A stretch of DNA of 64,000 bases. Origin: a virus. A program made the position numbers and the translations under genes. The stretch lies in IMG/VR virus record IMGVR_UViG_3300011113_000642, positions 1 to 64,000 of that record. One strand, given 5' to 3'. Shown piece after piece: positions 1 through 5,740 of this stretch (the stretch's first letter is position 1; the number at the start of each line of letters is the position of its first letter). The notes below the pieces were generated by a model. It worked only from the letters and a program-made list of their open reading frames with translations, had not been told where the DNA came from and did not search any database.

Positions 1-302
1 GGGATCTTGGTTATGAGAGAAATTATTAGAGGGGGGGGGGTCATGGGGTCCAAACAGTGATTTGGGTCCCATATAGGATTCCGGTTACCGGACGAGCTAG
101 CTCCCCCAGTCCCTCAAATTTTCTTAAATATTCTCAAAATACCTTTAAATTTCTTAAAATATTTGTAAAACACTATATGCCATAAAAAATTTCCGGGCAC
201 CCAAGCCCTTTAAAACCCCTCTAAATCGTTCTACGATTGGCTATACGGCGTTCTGTCCGGTGTTTTGGGTTCCGACCCCTTTGTGTAGAAAACACCACAT
301 AC

Positions 303-359
303 CATAAAAAAATTTTGGGCCCCCGAAGGAGCCCAAAACGTTTATTCAAAAAATTTTAA
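303..359. repeat. Repeat of about 57 bp, copy A (copy B at 995-1050)
   Basis: The terminator hairpin together with its flanks is repeated nearly base for base at 995-1050, including the downstream GTTTATTCAAAAA and ATTTTAA segments. Each copy sits at the 3' end of a tagged minus-strand gene. Such matched gene ends could serve as homology for cassette gain, loss or exchange; that use is inference. Confidence 0.75.
304..338 (-). terminator. Intrinsic terminator of the first tagged gene
   Basis: Read on the minus strand, an 11-bp stem with one G-T pair (TTTTGGGCTCC pairing with GGGGCCCAAAA) closes a TTCG tetraloop and is followed by a T tract. It lies about 30 bases past the stop codon at 367. 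An almost identical terminator follows the next minus-strand gene at 999-1030. Confidence 0.85.
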
Positions 360-366
360 GTTTTGT

Positions 367-969
367 TTAATCGTATGTTTTTATACCACGCTTTGCTCTG
401 CGTAGTCTTGCTTCGGCAGAAGCTACATCATATTCTTGCTGTGTTGCTGGAGCTGTTTTTTTAATTTTTGCCATCTGTTCTGCTTCTAATTCATCCAAAA
501 CGTAACCAACTGGGTCTCTTACAGCTGATGCGGCATCATAAGCAACATCAAGAGCTTTTATTGTTTTATCTTGCATGGATGGAGACATCCCCGACATTGT
601 ACGTTCGGTTCCTTTGCCTAGGGAATCCATTCTTCTTTCCCAAGCTGGGGTTGATGTTATAGCATCTGCTGCAATGTCTCCTGCCATCATTCCAACGGCA
701 GCTGCACCACCTCTGGCTAAGCCGCTTGCTAAACTTCCTGCCCTTGCTCCAATATTGTTTAATGGATTAATTGCTCCGATACCACCTTTTACTATTTGTG
801 TTTGTGCATTAAAGGGAATTGGCACTGCCCGGTCTTTAAGTATATAATCTGATCTTTTTTGCATTTTTTCGAACGTGGCAGCGGATGCTTCAAGCAATTT
901 AGTAAGATTATTTACTTTTTCTTGAAGTTGTTCTGATAAATTTTTGTAGTAATTTGTTAGGTAGTCCAT
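367..969 (-). CDS. Tagged putative internal head protein 1
   Basis: This is a 200-residue protein of unknown family. Its first 20 residues (MDYLTNYYKNLSEQ and onward) are nearly identical to the starts of the proteins at 1057-1650 and 2350-2739, while the remainder is unrelated to both. The shared tag contains LSE and LQE, which fit the L-x-E cleavage preference of T4-type prohead protease gp21. The body is rich in Gly and Ala (residues about 65-105) and ends in a basic segment. A late promoter box lies exactly 5 nt before the ATG and a terminator follows, so the gene is a self-contained late unit. My inference is a protein packaged in the capsid and injected; a scaffold-associated role is the alternative. 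Confidence 0.6.
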   Translation of the reverse strand: MDYLTNYYKNLSEQLQEKVNNLTKLLEASAATFEKMQKRSDYILKDRAVPIPFNAQTQIVKGGIGAINPLNNIGARAGSLASGLARGGAAAVGMMAGDIAADAITSTPAWERRMDSLGKGTERTMSGMSPSMQDKTIKALDVAYDAASAVRDPVGYVLDELEAEQMAKIKKTAPATQQEYDVASAEARLRRAKRGIKTYD

Positions 970-974
970 AAAAT

Positions 975-982
975 TATTTATA
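975..982 (-). promoter_or_regulatory. T4-type late promoter (TATAAATA), leaderless
   Basis: A perfect TATAAATA is read on the minus strand with 5 nt (ATTTT) between its last A and the ATG at 969. In T4 late promoters transcription starts at about that distance, so the mRNA should begin at the AUG. Confidence 0.8.
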
Positions 983-998
983 AAACACTATATGCTAT

Positions 999-1030
999 AA
1001 AAAATTTTGGGCCCCCGAAGGAGCCCAAAA
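999..1030 (-). terminator. Intrinsic terminator of the second tagged gene
   Basis: This is the same TTCG-loop hairpin and T tract as at 304-338, placed just past the stop codon at 1057. It forms part of repeat copy B (995-1050). Confidence 0.85.
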
Positions 1031-1056
1031 AGTTTATTCAAAAATTTTAAATTATT

Positions 1057-1650
1057 TTATTGGCCTAGTTGTCTTCTTTTTTGAGATGCTGCAACCTCAG
1101 CTGCACTTGCAGTAGTATCGGGATCTGCGCTATCATGTACATTTGGGTTTAGATCTCTGTACCCAGCCATTCTTTGAGCATAATTTCTTTGACGAAGCTT
1201 TTTGCCTGTTCCTGGAACAGATCCACCTTTTATTGGAATATGATAATCTCGTATCACTAAATCTCCTCTGTTAACTTCCAGTGGTGGTCCTTGGTTATGC
1301 ATTGAAGCATAGATTGGATTATTTTCTACAGTTGGACGACCATCATCACTTACTGTCTCCCAGGCAAGCATTTCAACGTCTGAGTCTGAGCCAATGCCTC
1401 TAATTGTTTCCTGACCAGGAAATACAGAGAATGTTTTTTCTTTTCTGGCTCCCTTACCAAGAGGGTTTCCTTTTTTGGTTGTTTCTCTTCCTGAAATAAG
1501 AGGAACACTTTCATTGGTGTAAGGATCTATATCGGTCGGTCTCATATAAAATGTGCGTCGTTCCCTGTACTCCAATAGTTGTTCTAAATGATTAACTTTT
1601 TCTTGAAGTTGCTCGGATAAATTTTTGTAGTAGTTTGTCAGGTAATTCAT
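1057..1650 (-). CDS. Tagged putative internal head protein 2
   Basis: This 197-residue protein begins with the same roughly 22-residue tag as its neighbours (MNYLTNYYKNLSEQLQEK) and then diverges completely into a charged, Gly/Pro-containing body with no family I recognise. Two possible gp21-type sites, LSE (residues 11-13) and LQE (residues 15-17), lie in the tag. Its own late box is 5 nt before the ATG and its own terminator follows. The HNH gene directly upstream on the same strand ends inside this promoter. A shared tag with unlike bodies suggests a targeting signal rather than a common fold. Confidence 0.6.
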   Translation of the reverse strand: MNYLTNYYKNLSEQLQEKVNHLEQLLEYRERRTFYMRPTDIDPYTNESVPLISGRETTKKGNPLGKGARKEKTFSVFPGQETIRGIGSDSDVEMLAWETVSDDGRPTVENNPIYASMHNQGPPLEVNRGDLVIRDYHIPIKGGSVPGTGKKLRQRNYAQRMAGYRDLNPNVHDSADPDTTASAAEVAASQKRRQLGQ

Positions 1651-1655
1651 GAAAT

Positions 1656-1663
1656 TATTTAGT
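1656..1663 (-). promoter_or_regulatory. Late promoter variant (ACTAAATA), leaderless
   Basis: ACTAAATA on the minus strand is followed by 5 nt (ATTTC) and then the ATG at 1650. The box directly abuts the stop codon of the HNH gene. CTAAATA recurs before many genes in this window and appears to be an accepted late-box variant. Confidence 0.7.
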
Positions 1664-2041
1664 TTAACGAAGATTTGGATTATGATATTCTAATTTTTTT
1701 GTTTCTTTATTATAATGTCTAATGTCATGACAAGTCGGACAAAGAAATACACCTTTTTTTAATTCTTCTTTTACTTCTTCGGGAGTAGCACATTCTGTTA
1801 GTTGCTTTGTTCTTCCGCGTCTTCCTGGTCTATTTTTTTCTGTTCCAATTTCAGTATGATGAAATTTTAAAAGTCTTGGATAAGCATTCCAACCACAATC
1901 TGTACAACAGGCCGAATCCCGAATAGAATTCACCAATTTTTTAATTGGTTTTTCTTTTTTAGGTTGTTTGCTTGGTTTAGACACTAAAATAATTACGGAG
2001 TTTTCTTTTATTTCTTCACCAAAAATATTATAGTTCACCAT
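1664..2041 (-). CDS. HNH endonuclease
   Basis: This 125-residue protein has the layout of a zinc-finger HNH nuclease: a Cys pair at residues 46 and 49 (CTDC), a His pair LKFHH at 61-62, and CPTCHDIRH at 101-109 giving the second Cys pair and the last His. The N-terminal third is basic and probably binds DNA. HNH genes in T4-like phages are commonly mobile homing endonucleases that nick or cut DNA and spread by repair. Here the gene lies between two tagged genes, so it could drive exchange in this array. No intron is visible around it. It has its own sigma70-type promoter. Confidence 0.8.
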   Translation of the reverse strand: MVNYNIFGEEIKENSVIILVSKPSKQPKKEKPIKKLVNSIRDSACCTDCGWNAYPRLLKFHHTEIGTEKNRPGRRGRTKQLTECATPEEVKEELKKGVFLCPTCHDIRHYNKETKKLEYHNPNLR

Positions 2042-2052
2042 ATTAGCTGTTT

Positions 2053-2080
2053 ATTATATTATCTATATTTTAAAAGTCAA
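2053..2080 (-). promoter_or_regulatory. Sigma70-type early promoter of the HNH gene
   Basis: On the minus strand TTGACT (2080-2075) and TATAAT (2058-2053) are separated by 16 nt. The ATG at 2041 is 11 nt after the -10 box, leaving a leader of only a few bases and no Shine-Dalgarno sequence. Confidence 0.75.
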
Positions 2081-2088
2081 CAGTATGG

Positions 2089-2096
2089 GCTAAATA
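2089..2096 (+). promoter_or_regulatory. Late promoter variant (GCTAAATA)
   Basis: GCTAAATA lies upstream of the small membrane protein gene at 2113. The predicted short leader contains AAAGGA at 2101-2106 as ribosome binding site. Confidence 0.6.
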
Positions 2097-2112
2097 TAAA
2101 AAAGGAAACAGT

Positions 2113-2277
2113 ATGCTAACAAAAATTAAAAATAGTTTGAAGAAGGTTACTAAGTTGGAATGGGTTGTTTTGGCTATTGCTGTCGTTGCTCTATGGGTTG
2201 GTTTAACTCATACCCACGGTCACAAAGGACAACACAAGGCTGAAAAGGCTTCAGAAGCCGTTGTTGAAACTAAGTAA
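2113..2277 (+). CDS. Small single-pass membrane protein
   Basis: This 54-residue protein has a basic N-terminus (MLTKIKNSLKKVTK), one hydrophobic helix (about residues 17-31, WVVLAIAVVALWVGL), and a His-rich, charged tail (THTHGHKGQHK). It is expected to sit in the host inner membrane with the basic end inside. AAAGGA is a good ribosome binding site and a strong terminator follows. No function can be assigned; roles in lysis timing or superinfection exclusion are possible but nothing in the sequence decides between them. Confidence 0.75.
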   Translation: MLTKIKNSLKKVTKLEWVVLAIAVVALWVGLTHTHGHKGQHKAEKASEAVVETK

Positions 2278-2300
2278 ATAACACTTTAGCGAAAAAAATT

Positions 2301-2331
2301 GGGAGCCCTGTTTGGGGCTCCCTTTTTATTT
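2301..2331. terminator. Bidirectional intrinsic terminator
   Basis: GGGAGCCC (2301-2308) pairs with GGGCTCCC (2315-2322) around a 6-nt loop, followed by T5 on the plus strand and preceded by A7. It can end both the small plus-strand gene (stop at 2277) and the convergent minus-strand gene (stop at 2350). Confidence 0.9.
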
Positions 2332-2349
2332 TAATACATAATAATTTTT

Positions 2350-2739
2350 TCAGTAAGTTGCGTTTGAGCTATGTGGTGCAATTTGGGACATTGCTTGTCT
2401 GGTAGCTTTATATACTTCTGGATTTTCTACACCAAGTTGCATTTCAATTTCTTCAATATTTGCTCCAAGTTCTCTAGCTGATTGTGCAGCTTCTTCACCT
2501 TTTGATGCAAATATTCCAGCTTTAGCCGGATTAGTTTTAAGCAATTGTTGGGATCTTAAATTTGCACGACCAGCCAATTCTTGTTTTAATTTTTGTCTTG
2601 CACCTTGGCGGATTGCTTCTTGTTTTAATTTAGTAGGATCTCCAGATTTCATTGCAGCCTTAAGGCCAGCTTCAAGTAAATTTACTTTTTCTTGAAGTTG
2701 CTCGCAGAGATTTTTGTAATAGTTTGTTAGATAATTCAT
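2350..2739 (-). CDS. Tagged putative internal head protein 3
   Basis: This is the third member of the tagged set: 129 residues starting MNYLTNYYKNLCEQLQEK, followed by a different, mostly helical body rich in Ala, Lys and Glu. I chose the ATG at 2739 rather than an upstream in-frame ATG because the shared tag begins there and a perfect late box lies exactly 5 nt before it. LCE and LQE are candidate gp21 sites. A bidirectional terminator follows. Function unknown; packaging in the head is inferred from the tag. Confidence 0.6.
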   Translation of the reverse strand: MNYLTNYYKNLCEQLQEKVNLLEAGLKAAMKSGDPTKLKQEAIRQGARQKLKQELAGRANLRSQQLLKTNPAKAGIFASKGEEAAQSARELGANIEEIEMQLGVENPEVYKATRQAMSQIAPHSSNATY

Positions 2740-2744
2740 AAAAT

Positions 2745-2756
2745 TATTTATAAATA
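2745..2756. promoter_or_regulatory. Overlapping divergent late promoters
   Basis: The 12-nt sequence TATTTATAAATA contains TATAAATA on both strands: minus at 2752-2745 and plus at 2749-2756. Each box is 5 nt from its start codon (ATG at 2739 on the minus strand, ATG at 2762 on the plus strand), so two leaderless messages would leave one shared site. Confidence 0.8.
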
Positions 2757-2761
2757 TTTGC

Positions 2762-2968
2762 ATGTTTAATAGAAATAATGGTATGTCTTTAGAAGACACT
2801 ATACGGGCTGTTCAAAAAAAATATAAAAATCGCCCAAGTCCCCTCGCCTATATGCAAGAAAATGTTGGATTTGCCCCAACGCAAGTTCCACAGTATATGA
2901 GGCAATCTACAAATTTAAGAGATAATCTTTTAAATGGCTTTATTCCATCTAAAGATACCTTTAGGTAA
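2762..2968 (+). CDS. Small hypothetical late protein
   Basis: A 68-residue basic protein with no recognised family. A helix-forming N-terminus (SLEDTIRAVQKKYKNR) is followed by a polar segment with Pro and Gln. The perfect late box 5 nt before the ATG supports real expression without a Shine-Dalgarno sequence. Being divergent from a tagged gene, it may belong to the same late, virion-related set, but it lacks the tag. Confidence 0.6.
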   Translation: MFNRNNGMSLEDTIRAVQKKYKNRPSPLAYMQENVGFAPTQVPQYMRQSTNLRDNLLNGFIPSKDTFR

Positions 2969-3050
2969 TTGGTTCTTAAAGGTTACTATAGATACTCTTT
3001 TAAGGTTTGTTTAAAGTTACTTTAGATAACCTTAAGTTACCTATAAGAAT
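2955..3050. repeat. Imperfect short repeats after the 68-residue gene
   Basis: TAAAGGTTACTATAGATAC (from about 2977) and TAAAGTTACTTTAGATAAC (from about 3012) are near copies, with related AAGTTACC and ACCTTTAGGTAA fragments around them. TTAAGGTT (3000-3007) can pair with AACCTTAA. No T tract follows, so this is not a standard terminator. It may be a protein-binding site or a decayed regulatory element. Confidence 0.4.
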
Positions 3051-3090
3051 TTAATTTTCTGTAAGTATATCACAGTACTTTTGTCGGTCA

Positions 3091-3098
3091 AATAAATA
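3091..3098 (+). promoter_or_regulatory. Late promoter (AATAAATA), leaderless
   Basis: AATAAATA followed by 5 nt (CTTAT) and the ATG at 3104. It should drive this gene and the one that follows 1 nt after it. Confidence 0.7.
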
Positions 3099-3103
3099 CT
3101 TAT

Positions 3104-3349
3104 ATGATTACTGAAAAGTCTACATTTCAAGAGACTCATTTTATTTTGATTCCTGATAAAAAATTAAACAAAAAAATTATTTCGGAGCTGATTGAAAAAA
3201 TTTTGCAAAAACAAAAAGAACCATTTGCAAAAATTTATGTAACAGTCCACCCAATGTTTTATCAGCCATTAATGGTGGCATTAAAAACTAAAAAAATTGA
3301 TGTAAAGGGATTATTTTCAGATAAAACTTCATTTGTAATTCATTTGTAA
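3104..3349 (+). CDS. Hypothetical 81-residue protein
   Basis: Unknown family. The sequence alternates short strands and helices (FILIPDKKLNKKIISELIEKILQK, then KIYVTVHPMFYQPLMVAL), consistent with a small alpha/beta domain. There is no signal peptide or membrane segment. It starts directly at a late promoter and is followed after 1 nt by the SH3-like gene, so the two are co-transcribed late. Confidence 0.65.
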   Translation: MITEKSTFQETHFILIPDKKLNKKIISELIEKILQKQKEPFAKIYVTVHPMFYQPLMVALKTKKIDVKGLFSDKTSFVIHL

Positions 3350-3350
3350 C

Positions 3351-3923
3351 ATGGCCAAAGAAAACGAAAAAACTTTCCAAGAACGATTATTCGGAGAACT
3401 TAATGCTCCTGGAAGTTTGTCAAATTCCAAAGAATATCGAGATTATAGAAGTTCGTTAATTCAAAAAGCAACATATGATACATTACAAAAAGAAGATTTA
3501 ATGTATCAAAAATTTATTGCACAAACATATGGTTCATATGATAATTTTTTACAACAAAATAACCTTTTACAAGATATAAATGTTTTTGATCCTACAGTTG
3601 ATTATAATATTGATGTTACAATAATTACCGAGGAAGCTTTTTTTAAAACTGATCATATATCTTCTCAAGAAGTAATTTTAGAAAATTTATCTGGTTTATG
3701 CACGGTTTGGTTTACTAAAAGAAATGGAACTGTAAGAAGATTAAGTTGTACACTAGAACGAAAATATTTACCAACCAAAGATTATAATACAAGATCAAAC
3801 TTTTTTTCACCAATGGCAGGAGACAGAGTTGGTGTTTGGGATGTTAATGAGGGTGGTTGGAAATCTTTTTATATGAGTTCTGTTATTAAATTTGTGCGTG
3901 ACGATACATCTGGTATTGAATAA
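3351..3923 (+). CDS. SH3/Sm-like (WYL_2-type) fold protein
   Basis: The 190-residue protein has a helical N-terminal half and a C-terminal half (about residues 100-185) resembling the small Sm-like SH3 barrel found in T4-like phages (Pfam WYL_2, formerly DUF2693): a strand with FTKRNGTVRRLSCTL, then a strand with VGVWDVNEGGWKSFYMSSVIKF. Members of this family have no firmly established role; nucleic-acid binding is often suggested. It is the second gene of a late pair. Its last codons contain the late box for the next gene. Confidence 0.55.
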   Translation: MAKENEKTFQERLFGELNAPGSLSNSKEYRDYRSSLIQKATYDTLQKEDLMYQKFIAQTYGSYDNFLQQNNLLQDINVFDPTVDYNIDVTIITEEAFFKTDHISSQEVILENLSGLCTVWFTKRNGTVRRLSCTLERKYLPTKDYNTRSNFFSPMAGDRVGVWDVNEGGWKSFYMSSVIKFVRDDTSGIE

Positions 3924-3926
3924 ATA
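3919..3926 (+). promoter_or_regulatory. Late promoter (AATAAATA)
   Basis: This box overlaps the end of the preceding gene and lies 8 nt before the ATG at 3935, predicting a leader of about 3 nt. Confidence 0.6.
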
Positions 3927-3934
3927 CTAATGAC

Positions 3935-4111
3935 ATGGAAGGTGATTCAAAAAAGATCAGTCACCTTTACGCCATACTCTTTAGAGAAGCGAAACTTATA
4001 CTTTCAAATTATGAAAAGTATTTACAAGACAAGTTAACATCAAAAGAACTTGCTCAAAAAATGTTAAGTTTGCGTGATGCAATACAACGCATCGAAGAAG
4101 CAAACAAATAA
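3935..4111 (+). CDS. Small helical hypothetical protein
   Basis: A 58-residue charged protein predicted almost wholly helical (GDSKKISHLYAILFREAKL, later LAQKMLSLRDAIQRIEEANK). No family recognised. The late box just upstream and the clean fit between the preceding gene and the promoter of the GMP reductase support it as a gene. A competing ATG at 3930 in another frame gives only 35 residues. Confidence 0.55.
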   Translation: MEGDSKKISHLYAILFREAKLILSNYEKYLQDKLTSKELAQKMLSLRDAIQRIEEANK

Positions 4112-4112
4112 C

Positions 4113-4140
4113 TTGACAATCAGGAATTAAACGCTAAAAT
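4113..4140 (+). promoter_or_regulatory. Sigma70-type promoter of the GMP reductase gene
   Basis: TTGACA (4113-4118), 16-nt spacer, TAAAAT (4135-4140). The ATG at 4149 is 8 nt after the -10 box, so the message should be leaderless or nearly so. This marks the gene as early or middle. Confidence 0.75.
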
Positions 4141-4148
4141 GTATATCC

Positions 4149-5183
4149 ATGATTGTCAATTACGAACCAAAATTTGATTATTGTGATGTTCTTATTGTTC
4201 CTAAAATAAGTGAAGTAAAATCAAGAAAAGATGTTTCATTAGAAGTATCTACCAAGTTTAAATGTGGTAGAGAATGGTCTGGCGTTCCTATTATGGCTGC
4301 AAATATGACCACCATCGGAACACACACCATGGCTTTGGCGCTATCTGAATATAAAATGGTAACTTGCCTCAAAAAGGGCGGAGATTATTATACGCATTTT
4401 GCAACTAGTTATCCTGATAAAGAAAAATACGTTTCTTTAAGTTTAGGATTGGATGCAGAAAGCAAATTGTTTGTTGATGCGGCATCTATAAATGATCCGA
4501 CATTTATATGTTTAGATGTGGCAAATGGTTATATGAAAGAGTTTCATCATTTTACAAAGAAAGTGAGAGATAAATGGCCAACTTCAATTTTGATTGCAGG
4601 GAATGTTGTAACCCCAGAGGGGGTAGAGGCGTTGTCACTAGCTGGCGCAGACCTCGTAAAAGTGGGAATAGGATCGGGATCGATGTGCCTGACGAGGCGA
4701 GTAGCCGGGGTGGGGTATCCCCAACTCTCCGCAGTACTAGAGTGTGCTCCAATAGCCGAAGCATTAGGTATTGGGATCGTCTCTGATGGAGGTATAATCC
4801 ATCCGGGTGATTTTGCAAAAGCATATATCGCAGGATCTGCATTTGTTATGGCAGGTGGAATGTTTTCTGGTCACGATGAATGTGGTGGAGAACTCAAACA
4901 TGGTGAGCATGGTGAAATGAAAATGATCCATTATGGAATGAGCAGCAAAACTGCAAATGAAAAATATAATGGTGGTCTTTCAGATTATCGTGCATCGGAA
5001 GGAAGAACAGTAGAAGTTTCTTACAAAGGACCGGTTAAAAATACAATTCAAGATATTTTTGGTGGATTGCGTTCTGCTTGTTCATATGTTGGTGCTTTTA
5101 ACTTGCCAGAACTCTATTCTCATGGTACACTAATTAAAGTCAATCGCACTATTAACAACATTTTTGAACACAACGAAATATGA
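4149..5183 (+). CDS. guaC: GMP reductase
   Basis: A full-length (344 residues; E. coli GuaC has 347) IMPDH/GMPR-family TIM barrel. It reduces GMP to IMP with NADPH and releases ammonia. Seen directly: the N-terminal FDYCDVLIVPK, GVPIMAANM, CLDVANGY, AGNVVT, the active-site loop GIGSGSMCLTRR with Cys180, GVGYPQLSAVLECA, SDGG, and the reductase-type C-terminus YGMSSKTA...YRASEGRTVEVSYKGPV...GGLRSACSYVGA. It lacks the CBS domains of IMPDH. The following gene overlaps its stop by 4 nt. A 190-bp patch near 4600-4790 is far more GC-rich than the rest. Likely role: feeding host GMP into adenine nucleotides for an AT-rich phage genome (inference). Confidence 0.93.
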   Translation: MIVNYEPKFDYCDVLIVPKISEVKSRKDVSLEVSTKFKCGREWSGVPIMAANMTTIGTHTMALALSEYKMVTCLKKGGDYYTHFATSYPDKEKYVSLSLGLDAESKLFVDAASINDPTFICLDVANGYMKEFHHFTKKVRDKWPTSILIAGNVVTPEGVEALSLAGADLVKVGIGSGSMCLTRRVAGVGYPQLSAVLECAPIAEALGIGIVSDGGIIHPGDFAKAYIAGSAFVMAGGMFSGHDECGGELKHGEHGEMKMIHYGMSSKTANEKYNGGLSDYRASEGRTVEVSYKGPVKNTIQDIFGGLRSACSYVGAFNLPELYSHGTLIKVNRTINNIFEHNEI

Positions 5184-5740
5184 ATATTTTTGTACTTGCC
5201 GAAGATGCCGTTGAGTCCGCTCGCATGATGTGTGATAAACACGTTATTAAAATGATATTGGAAAGTTGTCAGTTGCTTTCAACTGCGCACCACGTTCTTG
5301 ATGGTGACGAATTGCTAGTAAATTCTGGCAAACGTAAATATAAAACATATATTTGTACAAAGAAAAATATTTGCAAAGCAACTATGATTAATCATCCGTG
5401 TACAATTTGGACCCGGGAAACAAGAGAAAATTATATTTGGCTTTGGCGACACACCTATGCTTTGTGTGGACAATATACAGAACGTTATGGTAAAGTTCAT
5501 GCATTGCAATATATGCTTGAAAATGAACTATACGATCCTCCGGCTAATATTTCAAAAGGTAAGCTGACTCCATTTGCACAAGCAATGCCGGATCAATACA
5601 AAGATGCCAATGCCGTTGTTGCGTACCGTAAGTATTATATTAACGAGAAGGTGCGTTTTGCAAAATGGAAGAACTCACAGGTCCCAGAGTGGTTTGTGGC
5701 AAAAAACCCAGAGATTGTTGACGAGCCGCTTCCTTTTTAA
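5180..5740 (+). CDS. Conserved phage hypothetical protein (MNIFVL family)
   Basis: A 186-residue protein of a type I recall from T4-like marine phages and some bacteria, without known function. Landmarks are the N-terminus MNIFVLAEDAVESARMMCDK followed by HVIKMILESCQLLSTAHH, then NHPCTIWTRETRENYIWL, LTPFAQAMPDQYKD and YRKYY. Conserved Cys, His and Trp residues suggest an enzyme or metal-binding protein. Its ATG overlaps the stop of the GMP reductase gene (ATGA type), so both come from the same early message. Its 3' end overlaps the convergent lysozyme gene by about 100 bp. Confidence 0.7.
   Translation: MNIFVLAEDAVESARMMCDKHVIKMILESCQLLSTAHHVLDGDELLVNSGKRKYKTYICTKKNICKATMINHPCTIWTRETRENYIWLWRHTYALCGQYTERYGKVHALQYMLENELYDPPANISKGKLTPFAQAMPDQYKDANAVVAYRKYYINEKVRFAKWKNSQVPEWFVAKNPEIVDEPLPF

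Larger units (their letters stand above)
1..366. other. Non-coding, hairpin-rich region
   Basis: No convincing gene is seen in these 366 bases. The stretch is more GC-rich than its surroundings. It contains a run of ten G at 31-40 that could pair with the C run at 103-107, a CCGG-TTA-CCGG palindrome at 81-91, a GGGC/GCCC hairpin near 195-209, an AATCGT/ACGATT hairpin at 224-238, and a nested structure in which GGTGTTTT (259-266) pairs with AAAACACC (289-296) around an inner GGGT/ACCC hairpin. It could be an untranslated RNA, a cluster of terminators or a genome-end feature. I could not fold it as a tRNA. Confidence 0.4.

Noticed and set aside
31-107. tRNA-like length and end pairing (G run with C run about 73 nt apart)
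   Set aside because: No T-arm, no proper anticodon stem-loop and no D-arm in the right place on either strand.
575-847. Open plus-strand frame opposite the first tagged gene
   Set aside because: Shadow of the minus-strand gene, with no promoter or ribosome site.
1664-2041. HNH gene as intron-encoded or as an intein
   Set aside because: No split gene, splice-like structure or interrupted protein surrounds it; it is a free-standing gene with its own promoter.
4552-4842. Frames on both strands over the GC-rich patch of guaC
   Set aside because: They arise from the base composition of the patch; the guaC frame is intact and conserved across it.
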